In this document: piece after piece, positions 25,111 to 35,102 of the stretch | Numbering within the stretch: position 1 is the first letter of the stretch | How the letters are laid out: every line of letters begins with the position of its first letter | Assembly: GCF_017873555.1 (NCBI RefSeq) | Contig: NZ_JAGGKE010000008.1 | Location: forward strand, 1 to 64,000 | Source: Halorubrum trapanicum | GTDB taxonomy: Archaea; Halobacteriota; Halobacteria; Halobacteriales; Haloferacaceae | Length of the DNA: 64,000 bases | Direction of reading: 5' to 3' | The notes under the pieces: generated by a model | What the model saw: only the letters and a program-made list of their open reading frames with translations | What the model was told of the DNA's origin: nothing | Databases searched by the model: none | Position numbers and translations under genes: made by a program

Positions 25111-27039
25111 ATGGCGAGCAACAAAATTCTCGGTATCGACCTCGGTACCACCAACTCCGCGTTCGCGGTGATGGAGGGCGACGAGCCCGAGATCATCGCC
25201 AACGCGGAAGGCGACCGAACCACTCCGTCGGTCGTCGCCTTCGCCGACGACGACGAACGGCTCGTCGGCAAGCCGGCGAAGAACCAGGCAGTTCAGAACC
25301 CCGACCGCACGATCCAGTCGATCAAGCGGCACATGGGCGAGGACGACTACACCGTCGAGATCGGCGACGAGGAGTACACGCCGGAGCAGGTCTCGGCGAT
25401 GATCCTCCAGAAGATCAAACGCGACGCCGAGGAGTACCTCGGCGACGACGTCGAGAAGGCGGTCATCACCGTCCCCGCCTACTTCAACGACAAGCAGCGC
25501 CAGGCGACGAAGGACGCCGGCGAGATCGCCGGCTTCGAGGTCGAGCGCATCGTCAACGAGCCGACCGCGGCCTCCATGGCGTACGGGCTCGACGACGAGT
25601 CCGACCAGACCGTCCTCGTGTACGACCTCGGGGGCGGCACGTTCGACGTGTCGGTCCTCGATCTGGGCGGCGGCGTCTACGAGGTCGTCGCCACGAACGG
25701 GGACAACGACCTCGGCGGCGACGACTGGGACGAGGCGCTCATCGACCACCTCGCAGACGAGTTCCAGAACGACCACGGGATCGACCTCCGCGACGACCGG
25801 CAGGCGCTCCAGCGGCTAAAAGACGCCGCCGAGGAGGCGAAGATCGAGCTGTCGAACAAGAAGGAGACCACCGTCAACCTCCCCTTCATCACCGCGACCG
25901 ACAGCGGTCCGGTCCACCTCGAACAGTCCGTCACCCGCGCGACGTTCGAGAGCCTCACGTCGGACCTCATCGGGCGCACCGTCGATCCGACCGAGCAGGC
26001 GCTCTCCGACGCCGGCTACTCGAAGTCGGACATCGACGAGGTCATCCTCGTCGGCGGCTCCACCCGGATGCCGCAGGTTCAAGAGAAGGTCGAGGAGCTG
26101 GTCGGGCAGGAGCCGAAGAAGAACGTCAACCCGGACGAGGCGGTCGCGCTCGGCGCGGCGGTCCAAGGCGGCGTGCTCTCCGGCGACGTGGACGACATCG
26201 TCCTGCTGGACGTGACTCCGCTCTCGCTCGGGATCGAGGTGAAGGGCGGCCTCTTCGAGCGGCTCATCGAGAAGAACACCACGATCCCGACCGAGGAGTC
26301 GAAGGTGTTCACCACGGCCGCTGACAACCAGACCTCCGTCAACGTCCGCGTCTTCCAGGGCGAACGCGAGATCGCCGAGGAGAACGAGCTGCTCGGCGCG
26401 TTCCAGCTCTCCGGCATCCCGCCGGCTCCCGCCGGGACCCCGCAGATCGAGGTCTCCTTCAACATCGACGAGAACGGCATCGTCAACGTCGAGGCCGAGG
26501 ACCAGGGCTCCGGCAACGCCGAGTCGATCACCATCGAGGGCGGCGTCGGCCTCTCCGACGAGGAGATCGAGGAGATGCAAGAGGAGGCCGAAAAGCACAA
26601 GGAGGAAGACGAGGCCCGTCGCGAGCGGATCGAGGCCCGCAACGAGGCCGAGACGACGATCCAGCGCGCGGAAACCCTCCTCGAAGAGAACGAGGAGGAG
26701 CTGGACGACGACGAGCTGGTCGCCGACATCGAGGCGGCCATCGAGGACGTCGAGGACGTGCTCGAAGACGAGGACGCCGACACCGACGAGATCGAGTCCG
26801 CCACCGAGGCCCTCACCGAGGAGCTACAGGAGATCGGCAAGCAGATGTACGAGGGACAGGCCGCGCAGGCCGGTCCGGGCGGCGCGGGCGGCGCCGGTCC
26901 CGGCGGCATGGGCGGGATGGGCGGCGCCGGCGGTCCCGGAGGGGCAGCGGGCCCCGGCGGTGCCGGTCCCGGCGCCGACACGGACGACGAGGAGTACGTC
27001 GACGCCGACTTCGAGGACGTGGACGACGACGACGAGTAA
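25111..27039 (+). CDS. dnaK: Molecular chaperone DnaK (Hsp70)
   Basis: 642 residues. The ATPase domain opens with [17 protein letters not shown]. Phosphate loops are visible at [15 protein letters not shown] and [11 protein letters not shown], and the [10 protein letters not shown] stretch is conserved. The substrate domain begins after [16 protein letters not shown]. The lid is acidic, and the tail is a Gly/Met-rich stretch ending [16 protein letters not shown], the haloarchaeal form of the C-terminal interaction motif. The ATG at 25111 (MASNKILG) is favoured over GTG 25102. It works with DnaJ (72 bp downstream); grpE is not in this window. Confidence 0.95.
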   Translation: MASNKILGIDLGTTNSAFAVMEGDEPEIIANAEGDRTTPSVVAFADDDERLVGKPAKNQAVQNPDRTIQSIKRHMGEDDYTVEIGDEEYTPEQVSAMILQKIKRDAEEYLGDDVEKAVITVPAYFNDKQRQATKDAGEIAGFEVERIVNEPTAASMAYGLDDESDQTVLVYDLGGGTFDVSVLDLGGGVYEVVATNGDNDLGGDDWDEALIDHLADEFQNDHGIDLRDDRQALQRLKDAAEEAKIELSNKKETTVNLPFITATDSGPVHLEQSVTRATFESLTSDLIGRTVDPTEQALSDAGYSKSDIDEVILVGGSTRMPQVQEKVEELVGQEPKKNVNPDEAVALGAAVQGGVLSGDVDDIVLLDVTPLSLGIEVKGGLFERLIEKNTTIPTEESKVFTTAADNQTSVNVRVFQGEREIAEENELLGAFQLSGIPPAPAGTPQIEVSFNIDENGIVNVEAEDQGSGNAESITIEGGVGLSDEEIEEMQEEAEKHKEEDEARRERIEARNEAETTIQRAETLLEENEEELDDDELVADIEAAIEDVEDVLEDEDADTDEIESATEALTEELQEIGKQMYEGQAAQAGPGGAGGAGPGGMGGMGGAGGPGGAAGPGGAGPGADTDDEEYVDADFEDVDDDDE

Positions 27040-27111
27040 CGCCGACCCGCTCGCCTTCGGACGGGCCGTTTAACACGACCCAACCACGAACGACTCAACA
27101 ACGAACAACGC

Positions 27112-28272
27112 ATGAGCGAAGATTTCTACGACGTCCTCGGCGTGTCGCGGGACGCCAGCGAGGAGGAGATCAAGAAGGCGTACCGCAAGCAGGCCGCCGA
27201 ACACCACCCCGACGTCAGCGACGACGACGACGCCGAGGAGCGGTTCAAGAAGATCCAGAAGGCCAAGGAGGTGCTCACCGACGAGCAGAAGCGGAAGCAG
27301 TACGACCAGATGGGTCACGACCGGTTCACCGAGGCCGACAAGCGCGGCGCGACCGGCGGCGGTCCGGGCGGCGCCGGCGGTCCCTTCGGCGGCGCGGGCG
27401 GTGCCGGGGGCGCCGGCGGCTTCGAGGACATCTTCAACCAGTTCTTCGGCGGTGGCGGTCGCGGCCGCGGCGGCGGTGGCGGCAACCGACCGCGACAGGG
27501 CCGCGACCTCAAGACGGGACTGACGATCGACCTCGAAGCGGCGTTCGAGGGCGCGACCAAGGAGGTCACGCTCACGCGGCCGACCGAGTGCGCCACCTGC
27601 GACGGCGCGGGGCACCCGCCCGACGCCGACGTGGAGACCTGCCCGCAGTGTAACGGTCGCGGGCAGGTCCAGCAGGTCCAGCAGACGCCGCTCGGGCGCG
27701 TCCAGCAGACGTCGACGTGTCCCCGCTGCGAGGGCGAGGGCGAGCTGTACAGCGAGGACTGTTCCGACTGCGGCGGCGACGGCGTCGTCCGCGAGGAGGC
27801 GACGCTCTCGGTCGAGATTCCGGCGGGAATCCGCTCCGGACAGAGCCTCCGGATGGAGCGCGAGGGCGCCCCCGGCGAGAACGGCGGCCCGAAGGGCGAC
27901 CTGCTCATCGAGGTCGACGTCGACGTCGGCGACCGGTTCGAGCGCGACGGCGACGACCTCCGCGTCAACGAGGCGGTCTCGTTCCCGCAGGCCGTCTTCG
28001 GCGACACCGTCGAGGTGGAGACGGTCGACGGCAGCGTCGAGATGGACGTTCCCGCCGGCACCCAGAGCGGCGAGACGTTCCGGCTTCAGGGGAAGGGAAT
28101 GCCCCGGCTCCGTCGTCGCGGGCGCGGCGACCTCTACGTTCAGGTCGCGGTCGTCGTCCCCGAGTCGCTCAACGACGAACAGCGCGAGGCGCTGGAGGCG
28201 TTCGCCGAGGCCGGCGGCGAGGACATCGACGTCGGCGGCGGCTTCTTCGAGAAGCTGAAAAGCTCGTTCTGA
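27112..28272 (+). CDS. dnaJ: Molecular chaperone DnaJ (Hsp40)
   Basis: 386 residues, class A. The J domain (1-70) contains EHHPDV, with the HPD that stimulates DnaK ATPase. A Gly/Phe-rich segment (~75-125) follows. The zinc centre has four C-x2-C-x-G-x-G repeats ([32 protein letters not shown]). The C-terminal beta-sandwich domains bind clients. The Gly runs in the linker are longer than in bacteria. It shares direction with dnaK and is probably co-transcribed. Confidence 0.95.
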   Translation: MSEDFYDVLGVSRDASEEEIKKAYRKQAAEHHPDVSDDDDAEERFKKIQKAKEVLTDEQKRKQYDQMGHDRFTEADKRGATGGGPGGAGGPFGGAGGAGGAGGFEDIFNQFFGGGGRGRGGGGGNRPRQGRDLKTGLTIDLEAAFEGATKEVTLTRPTECATCDGAGHPPDADVETCPQCNGRGQVQQVQQTPLGRVQQTSTCPRCEGEGELYSEDCSDCGGDGVVREEATLSVEIPAGIRSGQSLRMEREGAPGENGGPKGDLLIEVDVDVGDRFERDGDDLRVNEAVSFPQAVFGDTVEVETVDGSVEMDVPAGTQSGETFRLQGKGMPRLRRRGRGDLYVQVAVVVPESLNDEQREALEAFAEAGGEDIDVGGGFFEKLKSSF

Positions 28273-28366
28273 CCGGCGTCTCCGCCACCGGTCGCGCGTC
28301 TCCGACTGCGGAGTCTCGGCTTCCGCGGCCCGTAGCTTTTCCGCCCTCCGGCCCGTCCACCGAGAC

Positions 28367-28687
28367 ATGGGCTACGACACGACGGCCTACGACGACGTCG
28401 AACCGCGCGCTCCCGGGATGTACTTCCTCCGTGAGGCGCTCGACTGCGAGAACCTCGGCGTGACCGTCGTCGAGGCCGACGACGGCTGGGAGGGGATGGA
28501 GCACGACCACGGCGACGCCCACCACGAGGAGGTGTACGTGCTGCTCCACGGCGAGGCGACGCTCACCGTCGCCGGGGACGACGTCGACCTCGCCCCCGGC
28601 GACGCGGTCCGCGTCGACCCCGGGTCCACGCGCGACCTCGCCTTCTCGGCGGACGGCTCGAAGATGGTCATCGCCGGCGCACCCTGA
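28367..28687 (+). CDS. Cupin domain protein
   Basis: 106 residues, a single small beta-barrel. The metal-site motif HDHGDAHHEEVYVLLHGEATLTV fits cupin motif 1 (G-x5-H-x-H-x3-E-x6-G), and PGDAVRVDPGSTRDL fits motif 2 with the usual His replaced by a polar residue. Likely binds a divalent metal; the reaction, if any, is unknown. A CTTTTCC element about 28 bp upstream supports ATG 28367. The last 34 bp, stop included, are duplicated immediately downstream. Confidence 0.8.
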   Translation: MGYDTTAYDDVEPRAPGMYFLREALDCENLGVTVVEADDGWEGMEHDHGDAHHEEVYVLLHGEATLTVAGDDVDLAPGDAVRVDPGSTRDLAFSADGSKMVIAGAP

Positions 28688-28724
28688 CGCCGGCTCGAAG
28701 ATGGTCATCGCCGGCGCGCCCTGA
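28654..28724. repeat. 34-bp tandem duplication of the cupin gene 3' end
   Basis: Copy 1 (28654-28687) encodes the last residues and the TGA of the cupin. Copy 2 (28691-28724) differs at one base and also ends in TGA; the period is 37 bp. Confidence 0.92.
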
Positions 28725-28812
28725 GCGTCGGCGCCGACGCCGCCGGATCTGTTTCTCGACCCTCGACGGGCGACGCCGCAGCGTTAAGGCCCGCGCGCTC
28801 CGAGAGCCGCGC

Positions 28813-29574
28813 ATGGACCTCGTCGGCGACCTGCTCGCTCGCGACCGGCGCAGCCGCGACGCGGCGCTCGTCACGCCGGACGGCCGGGAGCGAACCCACC
28901 ACGACCTGATCACGAACGGCTACAAGGCGGCGAACGTGCTCCGCTACCTCGGCGTCCGCACGGGCGCGACCGTCGCCGTCGACCCGACGCCGGGGTTTCA
29001 CACGACGCTCGCGTTCCTCGGCGCCGCCGCCGTCGGCGCCCCCGTTCGGTTCGACCCGGAAGCGGGGATCGAGGCGGGCAACCGCGTCGTGCTCCCCCCG
29101 GTCTCGACCGCGGCGGCCCTCGATCCGGCGCCCGGGACGAACCTCGCTGCGTTCGGGGGAGCGCCCGACCGCCCCGACACGACTCACTGGGAGCAGGAGC
29201 TGTGGAGCGAGAACCCGGGAACCCCGCCGAGCGACGTCGATCCCGCCGACACCGCTATCGTCGGGCCGGGTCGCGAGTTCAGCCACCGCGAACTGTGTTC
29301 GATCGCGGCCGCCGCCGTCGACGAGGCCGACTTGGACGGGGAGACGCGCGTGGTCCTCCGGCGTCCGTTCTCGGACGCGGCGGCCGTCGCGTGCGGCCTC
29401 GTCGCCCCGCTTTCGGTCGACGGGACCGCGGTCCTCGCTCCTTCGAGCGCCGGTCGCGAGGCGGACGACGGAGACGAGGAGTCCCGCGGCGACGTGGCCG
29501 TGGCTCCGGCGGATACGAACGTTCCGGAGCCGCGCCGGGTCGACCCGGCGACGCTCGCGTCGGCGGCGGAGTGA
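28813..29574 (+). CDS. Truncated adenylate-forming (ANL) ligase-like protein
   Basis: 253 residues, about half a full ligase. The N-terminal half reads like the start of an acyl/acetyl-CoA synthetase (ALVTPDGRERTHHDLITNGYKAANVLRYLGVRTGATVAV, then a GFHTTLAFLGAAAVGA helix). Where the ATP P-loop (SGTTGxPKG) should lie, only TAIVGPGREFSHRELCSIAAA is found, so the nucleotide-binding loop is missing. The C-terminal catalytic lid is absent too. Catalysis is therefore unlikely; it may be a regulatory or degenerate relic, although codon use looks normal and GTTAAGG lies about 29 bp upstream. Confidence 0.65.
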   Translation: MDLVGDLLARDRRSRDAALVTPDGRERTHHDLITNGYKAANVLRYLGVRTGATVAVDPTPGFHTTLAFLGAAAVGAPVRFDPEAGIEAGNRVVLPPVSTAAALDPAPGTNLAAFGGAPDRPDTTHWEQELWSENPGTPPSDVDPADTAIVGPGREFSHRELCSIAAAAVDEADLDGETRVVLRRPFSDAAAVACGLVAPLSVDGTAVLAPSSAGREADDGDEESRGDVAVAPADTNVPEPRRVDPATLASAAE

Positions 29575-29932
29575 ACGCTGCTCGGAGCCACGGTCGACCA
29601 GACCGAGCGCCGACGCAGATGACTCGTCTCTCGGCTCACGCCTGCGAACCACGCCGAACGTCAGATCCTGAGCGGACTCTTCTCAACATCCCGTCATATC
29701 TGTGGCGGATCGGGTTCGGACTGGCACTTACTCGACAGATTCATGATTTCAAGATCTAAACACACTTTTATTCTATAATGATTATTCATTTTTCCTTGTC
29801 GGCTTGCTGTTCTATACTTTGTAACACCTCGTACATTTCGACGAATAACTTAGTTTTCGTCCAATAATACGTTCTAAACGCCCTCCCTCAGCGTATCGTA
29901 ACATATTATAGTAATCAGTTGTAGGATGTGGT
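29575..29932. other. Intergenic, AT-rich promoter region of the peptide transporter operon
   Basis: No gene is supported. From about 29740 to 29930 the base composition falls well below the genome norm, with runs such as TTTTATTCTATAATGATTATTCATTTTT, unlike any other part of the window. It contains the TATA box at 29904-29911 and leaves room for regulator sites or a boundary of a transferred segment. Confidence 0.55.
29904..29911 (+). promoter_or_regulatory. TATA box (TATTATAG) of the transporter operon
   Basis: Centred about 26 bp before ATG 29933, giving a leaderless mRNA for the binding protein. Confidence 0.7.
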
Positions 29933-31936
29933 ATGCCAAGTCGGCACAACGCATCCGATAACAACCAAACTATAAATCGACGTAACGTTATCGCCACCAT
30001 CGGGGCGGCTGGAGCAGCCAGCCTGGCCGGGTGTGGCGGCCAATCCGACGGCGGCGACGGCAGTGACGGCGGCGACGGCAGTGACGGCGGCGATGGCGGT
30101 GACGGCGGCGACGGTGGAGACCTCTTCCCCCTCGACGTTCAGCTCGAAGTCAACGCCGACAACAGCGACCGGCTTCAGATGGTCGAGCTCATCGCCGAGT
30201 CGATGGAGCAGACCGGCTACTTCAACACGACGGTCGAGACGTACGAGTGGAACACGTACGTCGGCCGCGTGCTCAACCCCGAGTACCAGAACAACGGGTA
30301 CGTTCCCTGTATCGGCCTTTCCGGCACGTTCAACCCCGGGAGCTTCTGTAACGCCCTCCACCACTCCAGCAACATCGGCGCGTGTTGTAACCTCAACGGG
30401 ATCAGCGACTCCGAGCTGGACGACATGATGGACTCCGCGCGGTACGGTGTCGATGTCGCTCAGGATCCCGAACTCCGCGCAGAGCGGTACGACGAGGTCT
30501 GGAACTACCTCGCGGACGAGCGCTACAGCTCGATCACTCACTTCGGTCTCGCCACTTCCGTCTCCAACACGGACCTCCACGGCTTCGACATGTGGCCCTT
30601 CCAAGGCGGACTGTACAGCTACAACATGTTCGCGCCGCAGGAAGAGCAGGTCATGTGGATCGACCGCGACAACGCTGCGGGCGACTCCGACCTCTCGGAC
30701 CTCTCCGAGGGCGGCACGCTGTCCATGGCGATCTCCGCGAACGTCGAGTCGTTCGACCCGCCGCACAGCAGCGACACGACGTCGACGCTGGCGCAGAACT
30801 TCATCTACGAGGGACTTGTCGCCAACGACAAGCAGGGTAACATCCACCCGTGGCTCGCCGAGAGCTACGAGCTGCTGGACACGACCGACGTCGACCGAAC
30901 CGCGTACGCGGACTACATGTCGGCGGTCGGGACGACCGAGGAGGGCGCGATAGACACGGACGAGCAGGTCATCGTCCAGCACCCGGAGGACAGCCCCGCC
31001 GAGGACGACGAGGTCCGCGTGCTGCTCCCCGACGACGCCACCGAGGCGGCCGAGGACGGGACCTACGGGATGCAGTACCGGTACAACCTCCAGCAGGGCG
31101 TCGAGTTCCACAACGGCGACGAGCTCACCGCGGAGGACGTGGTCGCGACCTACGAGTACGCCGAGAACTCCGTGCTCGCCCCGCAGACGTTCGACTCGGT
31201 GCTGACCGTGACGCAGGTCGACGAGTACACCGTCGACATCTACGCTCAGGTCGCTGACGCCGAGGCCGAGCGCTCGCTCCCCGCGCTGCTCATTCTCAAC
31301 GCCACGCAGATCGAGGAGGTCGAGAAGGGCAACATCGACCCGCGTCAGGGCAACACCCCCATCGGGACGGGTCCCTACGAGTTCTCCGAGTTCGAGGACG
31401 CCCAGTACTACGAGGTCACGAAGTTCGACAACTACTGGACCGAGCAGAAGGGCGTTAGCGAGGCGTTCAGCTGGTTCGACGGCTCCGACGAGTTCCCGGA
31501 CGGTCCGGTCATCGACGCCTTCGAGATCGACATCGTCCCCGACAACTCCACCCGTTCCGGGGCGCTCCAGAACGGGGAGATCGACTCCACCTACGGGCTG
31601 AACACCTCGACGCTCGACCAGTTCGACTCCTCGGAGGAGTTCCTCCTCTACGAGATCGAGACCGGCGGCTACGAGTACATCCAGTACCCGGTCAACGTCG
31701 CGCCGTTCGACGACGCTCGGCTCCGGCAGGCGATCAACCACCTGATCCCGCGCGAACGGATCGTCGAGAACGTGTTCAGCGGCTACGGGCGTCCGGCGTG
31801 GACGCCTATCCCCGAGCTGGCACAGGGAAGCGGGACCGCCGACGCCGAGGCCTTAGAGGAAGAGCTTCGGCCGACGAACGAGTACAACGTCGAACGCGCC
31901 GAAGAGCTGCTCGAGCAGGTCGCCGCGGACAACTGA
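29933..31936 (+). CDS. Family 5 peptide ABC transporter binding protein, apparently circularly permuted
   Basis: 667 residues. It has a Tat lipoprotein signal: RRNVIATIGAAGAASLAGC, lipid Cys34, then a Gly/Asp/Ser linker (35-63). Residues ~66-245 (LDVQLEVNADNSDRLQMV, YEWNTYVGRVL, ISDSELDDMMDSA, AERYDEVWNYLAD) resemble the C-terminal lobe of SBP_bac_5 proteins. Residues ~258-667 resemble the canonical N-terminal start (GTLSMAISANVESFDP, IYEGLV, LAESYEL), the middle (GVEFHNGDELTAEDVV, GTGPYEF) and the region up to NVERAEELLEQVA, after which the C-lobe would normally follow. The order is thus C-lobe then the rest. It heads the operon with permeases 88 bp downstream and should deliver peptides or similar solutes at the outer membrane face. 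Confidence 0.85.
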   Translation: MPSRHNASDNNQTINRRNVIATIGAAGAASLAGCGGQSDGGDGSDGGDGSDGGDGGDGGDGGDLFPLDVQLEVNADNSDRLQMVELIAESMEQTGYFNTTVETYEWNTYVGRVLNPEYQNNGYVPCIGLSGTFNPGSFCNALHHSSNIGACCNLNGISDSELDDMMDSARYGVDVAQDPELRAERYDEVWNYLADERYSSITHFGLATSVSNTDLHGFDMWPFQGGLYSYNMFAPQEEQVMWIDRDNAAGDSDLSDLSEGGTLSMAISANVESFDPPHSSDTTSTLAQNFIYEGLVANDKQGNIHPWLAESYELLDTTDVDRTAYADYMSAVGTTEEGAIDTDEQVIVQHPEDSPAEDDEVRVLLPDDATEAAEDGTYGMQYRYNLQQGVEFHNGDELTAEDVVATYEYAENSVLAPQTFDSVLTVTQVDEYTVDIYAQVADAEAERSLPALLILNATQIEEVEKGNIDPRQGNTPIGTGPYEFSEFEDAQYYEVTKFDNYWTEQKGVSEAFSWFDGSDEFPDGPVIDAFEIDIVPDNSTRSGALQNGEIDSTYGLNTSTLDQFDSSEEFLLYEIETGGYEYIQYPVNVAPFDDARLRQAINHLIPRERIVENVFSGYGRPAWTPIPELAQGSGTADAEALEEELRPTNEYNVERAEELLEQVAADN

Positions 31937-32024
31937 GGCGTTCCGCGGACATCCCGTTTCCGATCACACAAATGACGTCATTACGTCTACTGACAACTGA
32001 ACTCGCCACGATAACCACGCAACG

Positions 32025-32981
32025 ATGAGCCTCCAACGTTTCATACTGAAACGAACGCTGTCGATAATCCCGATCATGTTCGGGGTATCGGTGATCACGT
32101 TCGGGATGTTCCACCTGACTCCCGGCGACCCGGTCACCCGACTCGTCGCATTGAACCCGGACGTGACAGCGGCCGAAGAGGCCGCGCTCCGCCAGCGCTG
32201 GGGGCTTTCCGGTCCCGTCTGGGAACAGTACCTGGACTGGATTTCGAACGTGCTCGTCGGCGACTTCGGTCAGGAACTCCAGACGGGCCGTGAAGTCTCC
32301 GCTATCGTGTGGCGGCGGCTCCCGGAGACCATCGCGCTCGGTCTCTTCGGGTGGGCGTTCGCGCTCGTCATCGCCATTCCAGCTGGGATCTACGCGGCGG
32401 TCAACAAAAACCAGCTCGGAGACACCATCAGCCGCTTCCTCGCGCTGTCCGGGATCTCGATCCCGAACTTCTGGCTCGGCTTGATCTTGATCCTGATATT
32501 CTCGCTGTACCTGGGTCTGTTCCCGGTGCTTGCGCCTTCGAGGCAGTCGCTTCTCTCCCCGGAGATGCTGTGGTATCTGATCCTCCCGGGCATCACTATC
32601 GGGACCGCTTCGGCGGCTAGCATCATGCGCGTGATGCGCACCTCGATGACGGAGGAACTGAACAAGGAGTACGTCACCGCGGCCCGCGCGAAGGGACTCC
32701 CCGAGCGGACGGTGATTCTCAAACACGTACTGCGGAACTCCCTGATCTCGGTCGTCACGCTCGCGGCGACGCTCACGGCATCCATCGTGGCCGGGTCGGT
32801 CGTCGTGGAAGTCGTGTTCAACTGGCCGGGACTCGGACGGGAGTTCATCAACGCTATCAACCAGCGGGAGATCAACGTCGTCATGGCGATCACCCTCTTT
32901 ACCGGGTTCTTCGTCATTCTCGCGAACCTCGTTGCTGACATCGTGTACGCGGCGCTTGACCCGAGGATCCGATATGACTGA
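32025..32981 (+). CDS. Peptide/solute ABC permease, DppB type
   Basis: 318 residues with six helices. The N-terminal helix and the AALRQRWGLSGPVWEQYLDWISNVLVGDFGQEL loop are DppB traits. The EAA-like loop that contacts the ATPases is EYVTAARAKGLPERTVILKHVLRN. It pairs with the next gene (overlap of 8 bp) to form the membrane channel. The substrate type is inferred only from family and operon. Confidence 0.9.
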   Translation: MSLQRFILKRTLSIIPIMFGVSVITFGMFHLTPGDPVTRLVALNPDVTAAEEAALRQRWGLSGPVWEQYLDWISNVLVGDFGQELQTGREVSAIVWRRLPETIALGLFGWAFALVIAIPAGIYAAVNKNQLGDTISRFLALSGISIPNFWLGLILILIFSLYLGLFPVLAPSRQSLLSPEMLWYLILPGITIGTASAASIMRVMRTSMTEELNKEYVTAARAKGLPERTVILKHVLRNSLISVVTLAATLTASIVAGSVVVEVVFNWPGLGREFINAINQREINVVMAITLFTGFFVILANLVADIVYAALDPRIRYD

Positions 32982-34026
32982 TCGACACACCCACGACGAA
33001 CGCGGCCGGATCCGCATCTCCGGATTCGATTCGGACCGCGTCAGAGACCGAGAGCCGATGTCCGACTGGACCGACGAATCGAGCGGCGAAACGGTCGGTC
33101 GCTGGCGGCGCGGCTTCCGGAAGTTCAAGCGGAATCGCTCCGCGATCGGCGCGCTCGTCGTCGTCGTCGTGATGGCGCTGGCGGCGTTCTTCGCGCGTCC
33201 CATCGAGGTGTTCGGCGTGGTCGTCCAGCCGTTCTCGCTGGCCCCGTACGACCCCACGACGATCCTGTACTTGGGGGTCGACCCGAGCGTGAACGTGTAC
33301 GACCCGCCGTCGTGGCAGTATCCGATGGGCGTCGACGGCTCCGGCCGCGACCTGTTCTCGCGGCTCCTCGTCGGCGGTCGGTACAGCCTCTCGATCGGCT
33401 TCATCGTCGTCGGACTCACGGCGTCGTTCGGTCTGATCTACGGCTCCATCTCGGGGTACTACGGCGGCAACGTCGACGAACTGATGATGCGAATCGTCGA
33501 CACCATCTTCGCGTTCCCCGGACTCATCCTGGCGCTCATCATCGTCGCCATCCTCGGCGGCGGCTACTGGCAGCTCGTCTTGGCGTTCAGCCTCTTCGGC
33601 TGGGCGGGATACGGTCGTCTCGTCAGAGGTGAAGTGCTGAAGATCAAGGAGAACGAGTACGTGCTGGCGGCGAAAGCGCTCGGTGCGCGCGACCGCTCGG
33701 TGGTGTTCAGACACATCGCCCCGAACGCGATGCCGCCGCTCATCGTTCTGGCGTCGCTCAACATCGGAAGCGTCGTCATCGGCGTCGCTGCGCTCGGGTT
33801 CCTCGGACTCGGGCTGGACCCCAGTTCGGCCGAGTGGGGAACGATGTTGAACGCCACGCGGTCGACGCTGATCCAGGGACCGGGCGGCCAGATCCCGTGG
33901 TGGGCGACGGTGTATCCCGGTGCGGCCATCTTCATCTTCGTGATGTCAATGAACATGATCGGTGACGGTATCAACGACGCACTGGACGCACAGCAGACGG
34001 GTGTCGGCCGCGGGGGTGAGGACTGA
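32974..34026 (+). CDS. Peptide/solute ABC permease, DppC type
   Basis: 350 residues. A ~55-residue charged N-terminal extension precedes a basic DppC-type motif (RRGFRKFKRNRSAIGALVVV) and six helices. HPMGVDG-like PMGVDGSGRDLFSRLLVGGRYSLSIGF is the conserved extracytoplasmic/second-helix segment, and EYVLAAKALGARDRSVVFRHIAPNAMPP is the EAA loop. Start ATG 32974 overlaps the dppB-type stop; the stop shares one base with the next start. Confidence 0.9.
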   Translation: MTDRHTHDERGRIRISGFDSDRVRDREPMSDWTDESSGETVGRWRRGFRKFKRNRSAIGALVVVVVMALAAFFARPIEVFGVVVQPFSLAPYDPTTILYLGVDPSVNVYDPPSWQYPMGVDGSGRDLFSRLLVGGRYSLSIGFIVVGLTASFGLIYGSISGYYGGNVDELMMRIVDTIFAFPGLILALIIVAILGGGYWQLVLAFSLFGWAGYGRLVRGEVLKIKENEYVLAAKALGARDRSVVFRHIAPNAMPPLIVLASLNIGSVVIGVAALGFLGLGLDPSSAEWGTMLNATRSTLIQGPGGQIPWWATVYPGAAIFIFVMSMNMIGDGINDALDAQQTGVGRGGED

Positions 34027-35102
34027 TGGCGCTGCTCGAAGTGAAGGATCTCACCGTCCGCTTCTACACGCAAGAAGGCGTGGTGACCGCCGTCGACGAC
34101 CTCTCGTACCGCATCGAGCGGGGCGAGAAGTTCGGCGTGGTCGGCGAGAGCGGAGCGGGCAAAAGCGTCACCGCGCTCTCCGTGTTGCGACTGATCGACA
34201 GCCCCGGCCAGATCGAGAGCGGCGAGATCCTGTTCAAAGGCGAGGACCTGCTGGAGATGTCCGAGTCGGAGATCCGCTCGATCCGCGGCAACGAGATCTC
34301 GATGATCTTCCAGGACGCGCAGACGGCGCTCAATCCGGTGTACACGGTCGGCGGCCAGATCGCGGAGGCGATCGAACACCACCTGGACTACACCAGCAAG
34401 GAGGCGAAGGCCCGAACGATCCAGCTGCTCGATCGCGTCGGTATTCCGGAGGCCGAAGAGCGGTTCTCCGACTACCCGCACGAGTTCTCCGGCGGGATGC
34501 AACAGCGGGCGATCATCGCGATGGCCCTGTCGTGCGATCCCGATCTGATCGTCGCGGACGAGCCGACGACCGCGCTCGACGTGACGATCGAAGCGCAGAT
34601 CCTCGACGAACTCAGAGATCTGGCCGACGAGTTCGACACGGCGATCCAGCTCATCACCCACGACCTCGGCGTCATCGCCGAGGTCTGTGACCGCGTCATG
34701 GTGATGTACGCCGGGAAACCGGTCGAAAAGGCACCGGTCGAGGAGCTGTACTACGACCCCAAACACCCGTACACGGTCGGACTGATGAGCTCTATCCCTC
34801 GCGTCAACGACAAGCGAGAGCGGCTCCAGACGATCCCCGGCGTGATGCCGGACCTCGTCGAGCTTCCCTCCGGGTGTAGCTTCCACCCGCGCTGTCCGTT
34901 CGCCGAGGAGAAGTGTACGCGGAAGGAGCCGCCGCTCACCGACGTCGAATCGGGCGCGGAGGCCACGCTCGACACCGAACACTCCGCCGCCTGTCTCGAG
35001 TACACGGAGGGTCTCTCGCAGGGGCTCACCTACTCCGTCGAGACGACCGGTCCGGCGGACGGCGCCGCCGCGGGGTACGTCGAGGGTGATCGCGATGAGT
35101 AG
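34026..35102 (+). CDS. Peptide ABC transporter ATPase, DppD/OppD type
   Basis: 358 residues. Walker [12 protein letters not shown]-loop region [18 protein letters not shown] signature [15 protein letters not shown], Walker [14 protein letters not shown]-loop ITHDLGV. The oligopeptide-specific C-terminal segment has a cysteine cluster ([14 protein letters not shown]...C) that binds an iron-sulfur cluster in relatives. It powers the DppB/DppC pair as a heterodimer with the next gene. Confidence 0.92.
   Translation: MALLEVKDLTVRFYTQEGVVTAVDDLSYRIERGEKFGVVGESGAGKSVTALSVLRLIDSPGQIESGEILFKGEDLLEMSESEIRSIRGNEISMIFQDAQTALNPVYTVGGQIAEAIEHHLDYTSKEAKARTIQLLDRVGIPEAEERFSDYPHEFSGGMQQRAIIAMALSCDPDLIVADEPTTALDVTIEAQILDELRDLADEFDTAIQLITHDLGVIAEVCDRVMVMYAGKPVEKAPVEELYYDPKHPYTVGLMSSIPRVNDKRERLQTIPGVMPDLVELPSGCSFHPRCPFAEEKCTRKEPPLTDVESGAEATLDTEHSAACLEYTEGLSQGLTYSVETTGPADGAAAGYVEGDRDE

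Noticed and set aside
29812-30000. 62-residue minus-strand ORF in the AT-rich region
   Set aside because: It overlaps the promoter and signal peptide of the binding-protein gene and shows no motif.
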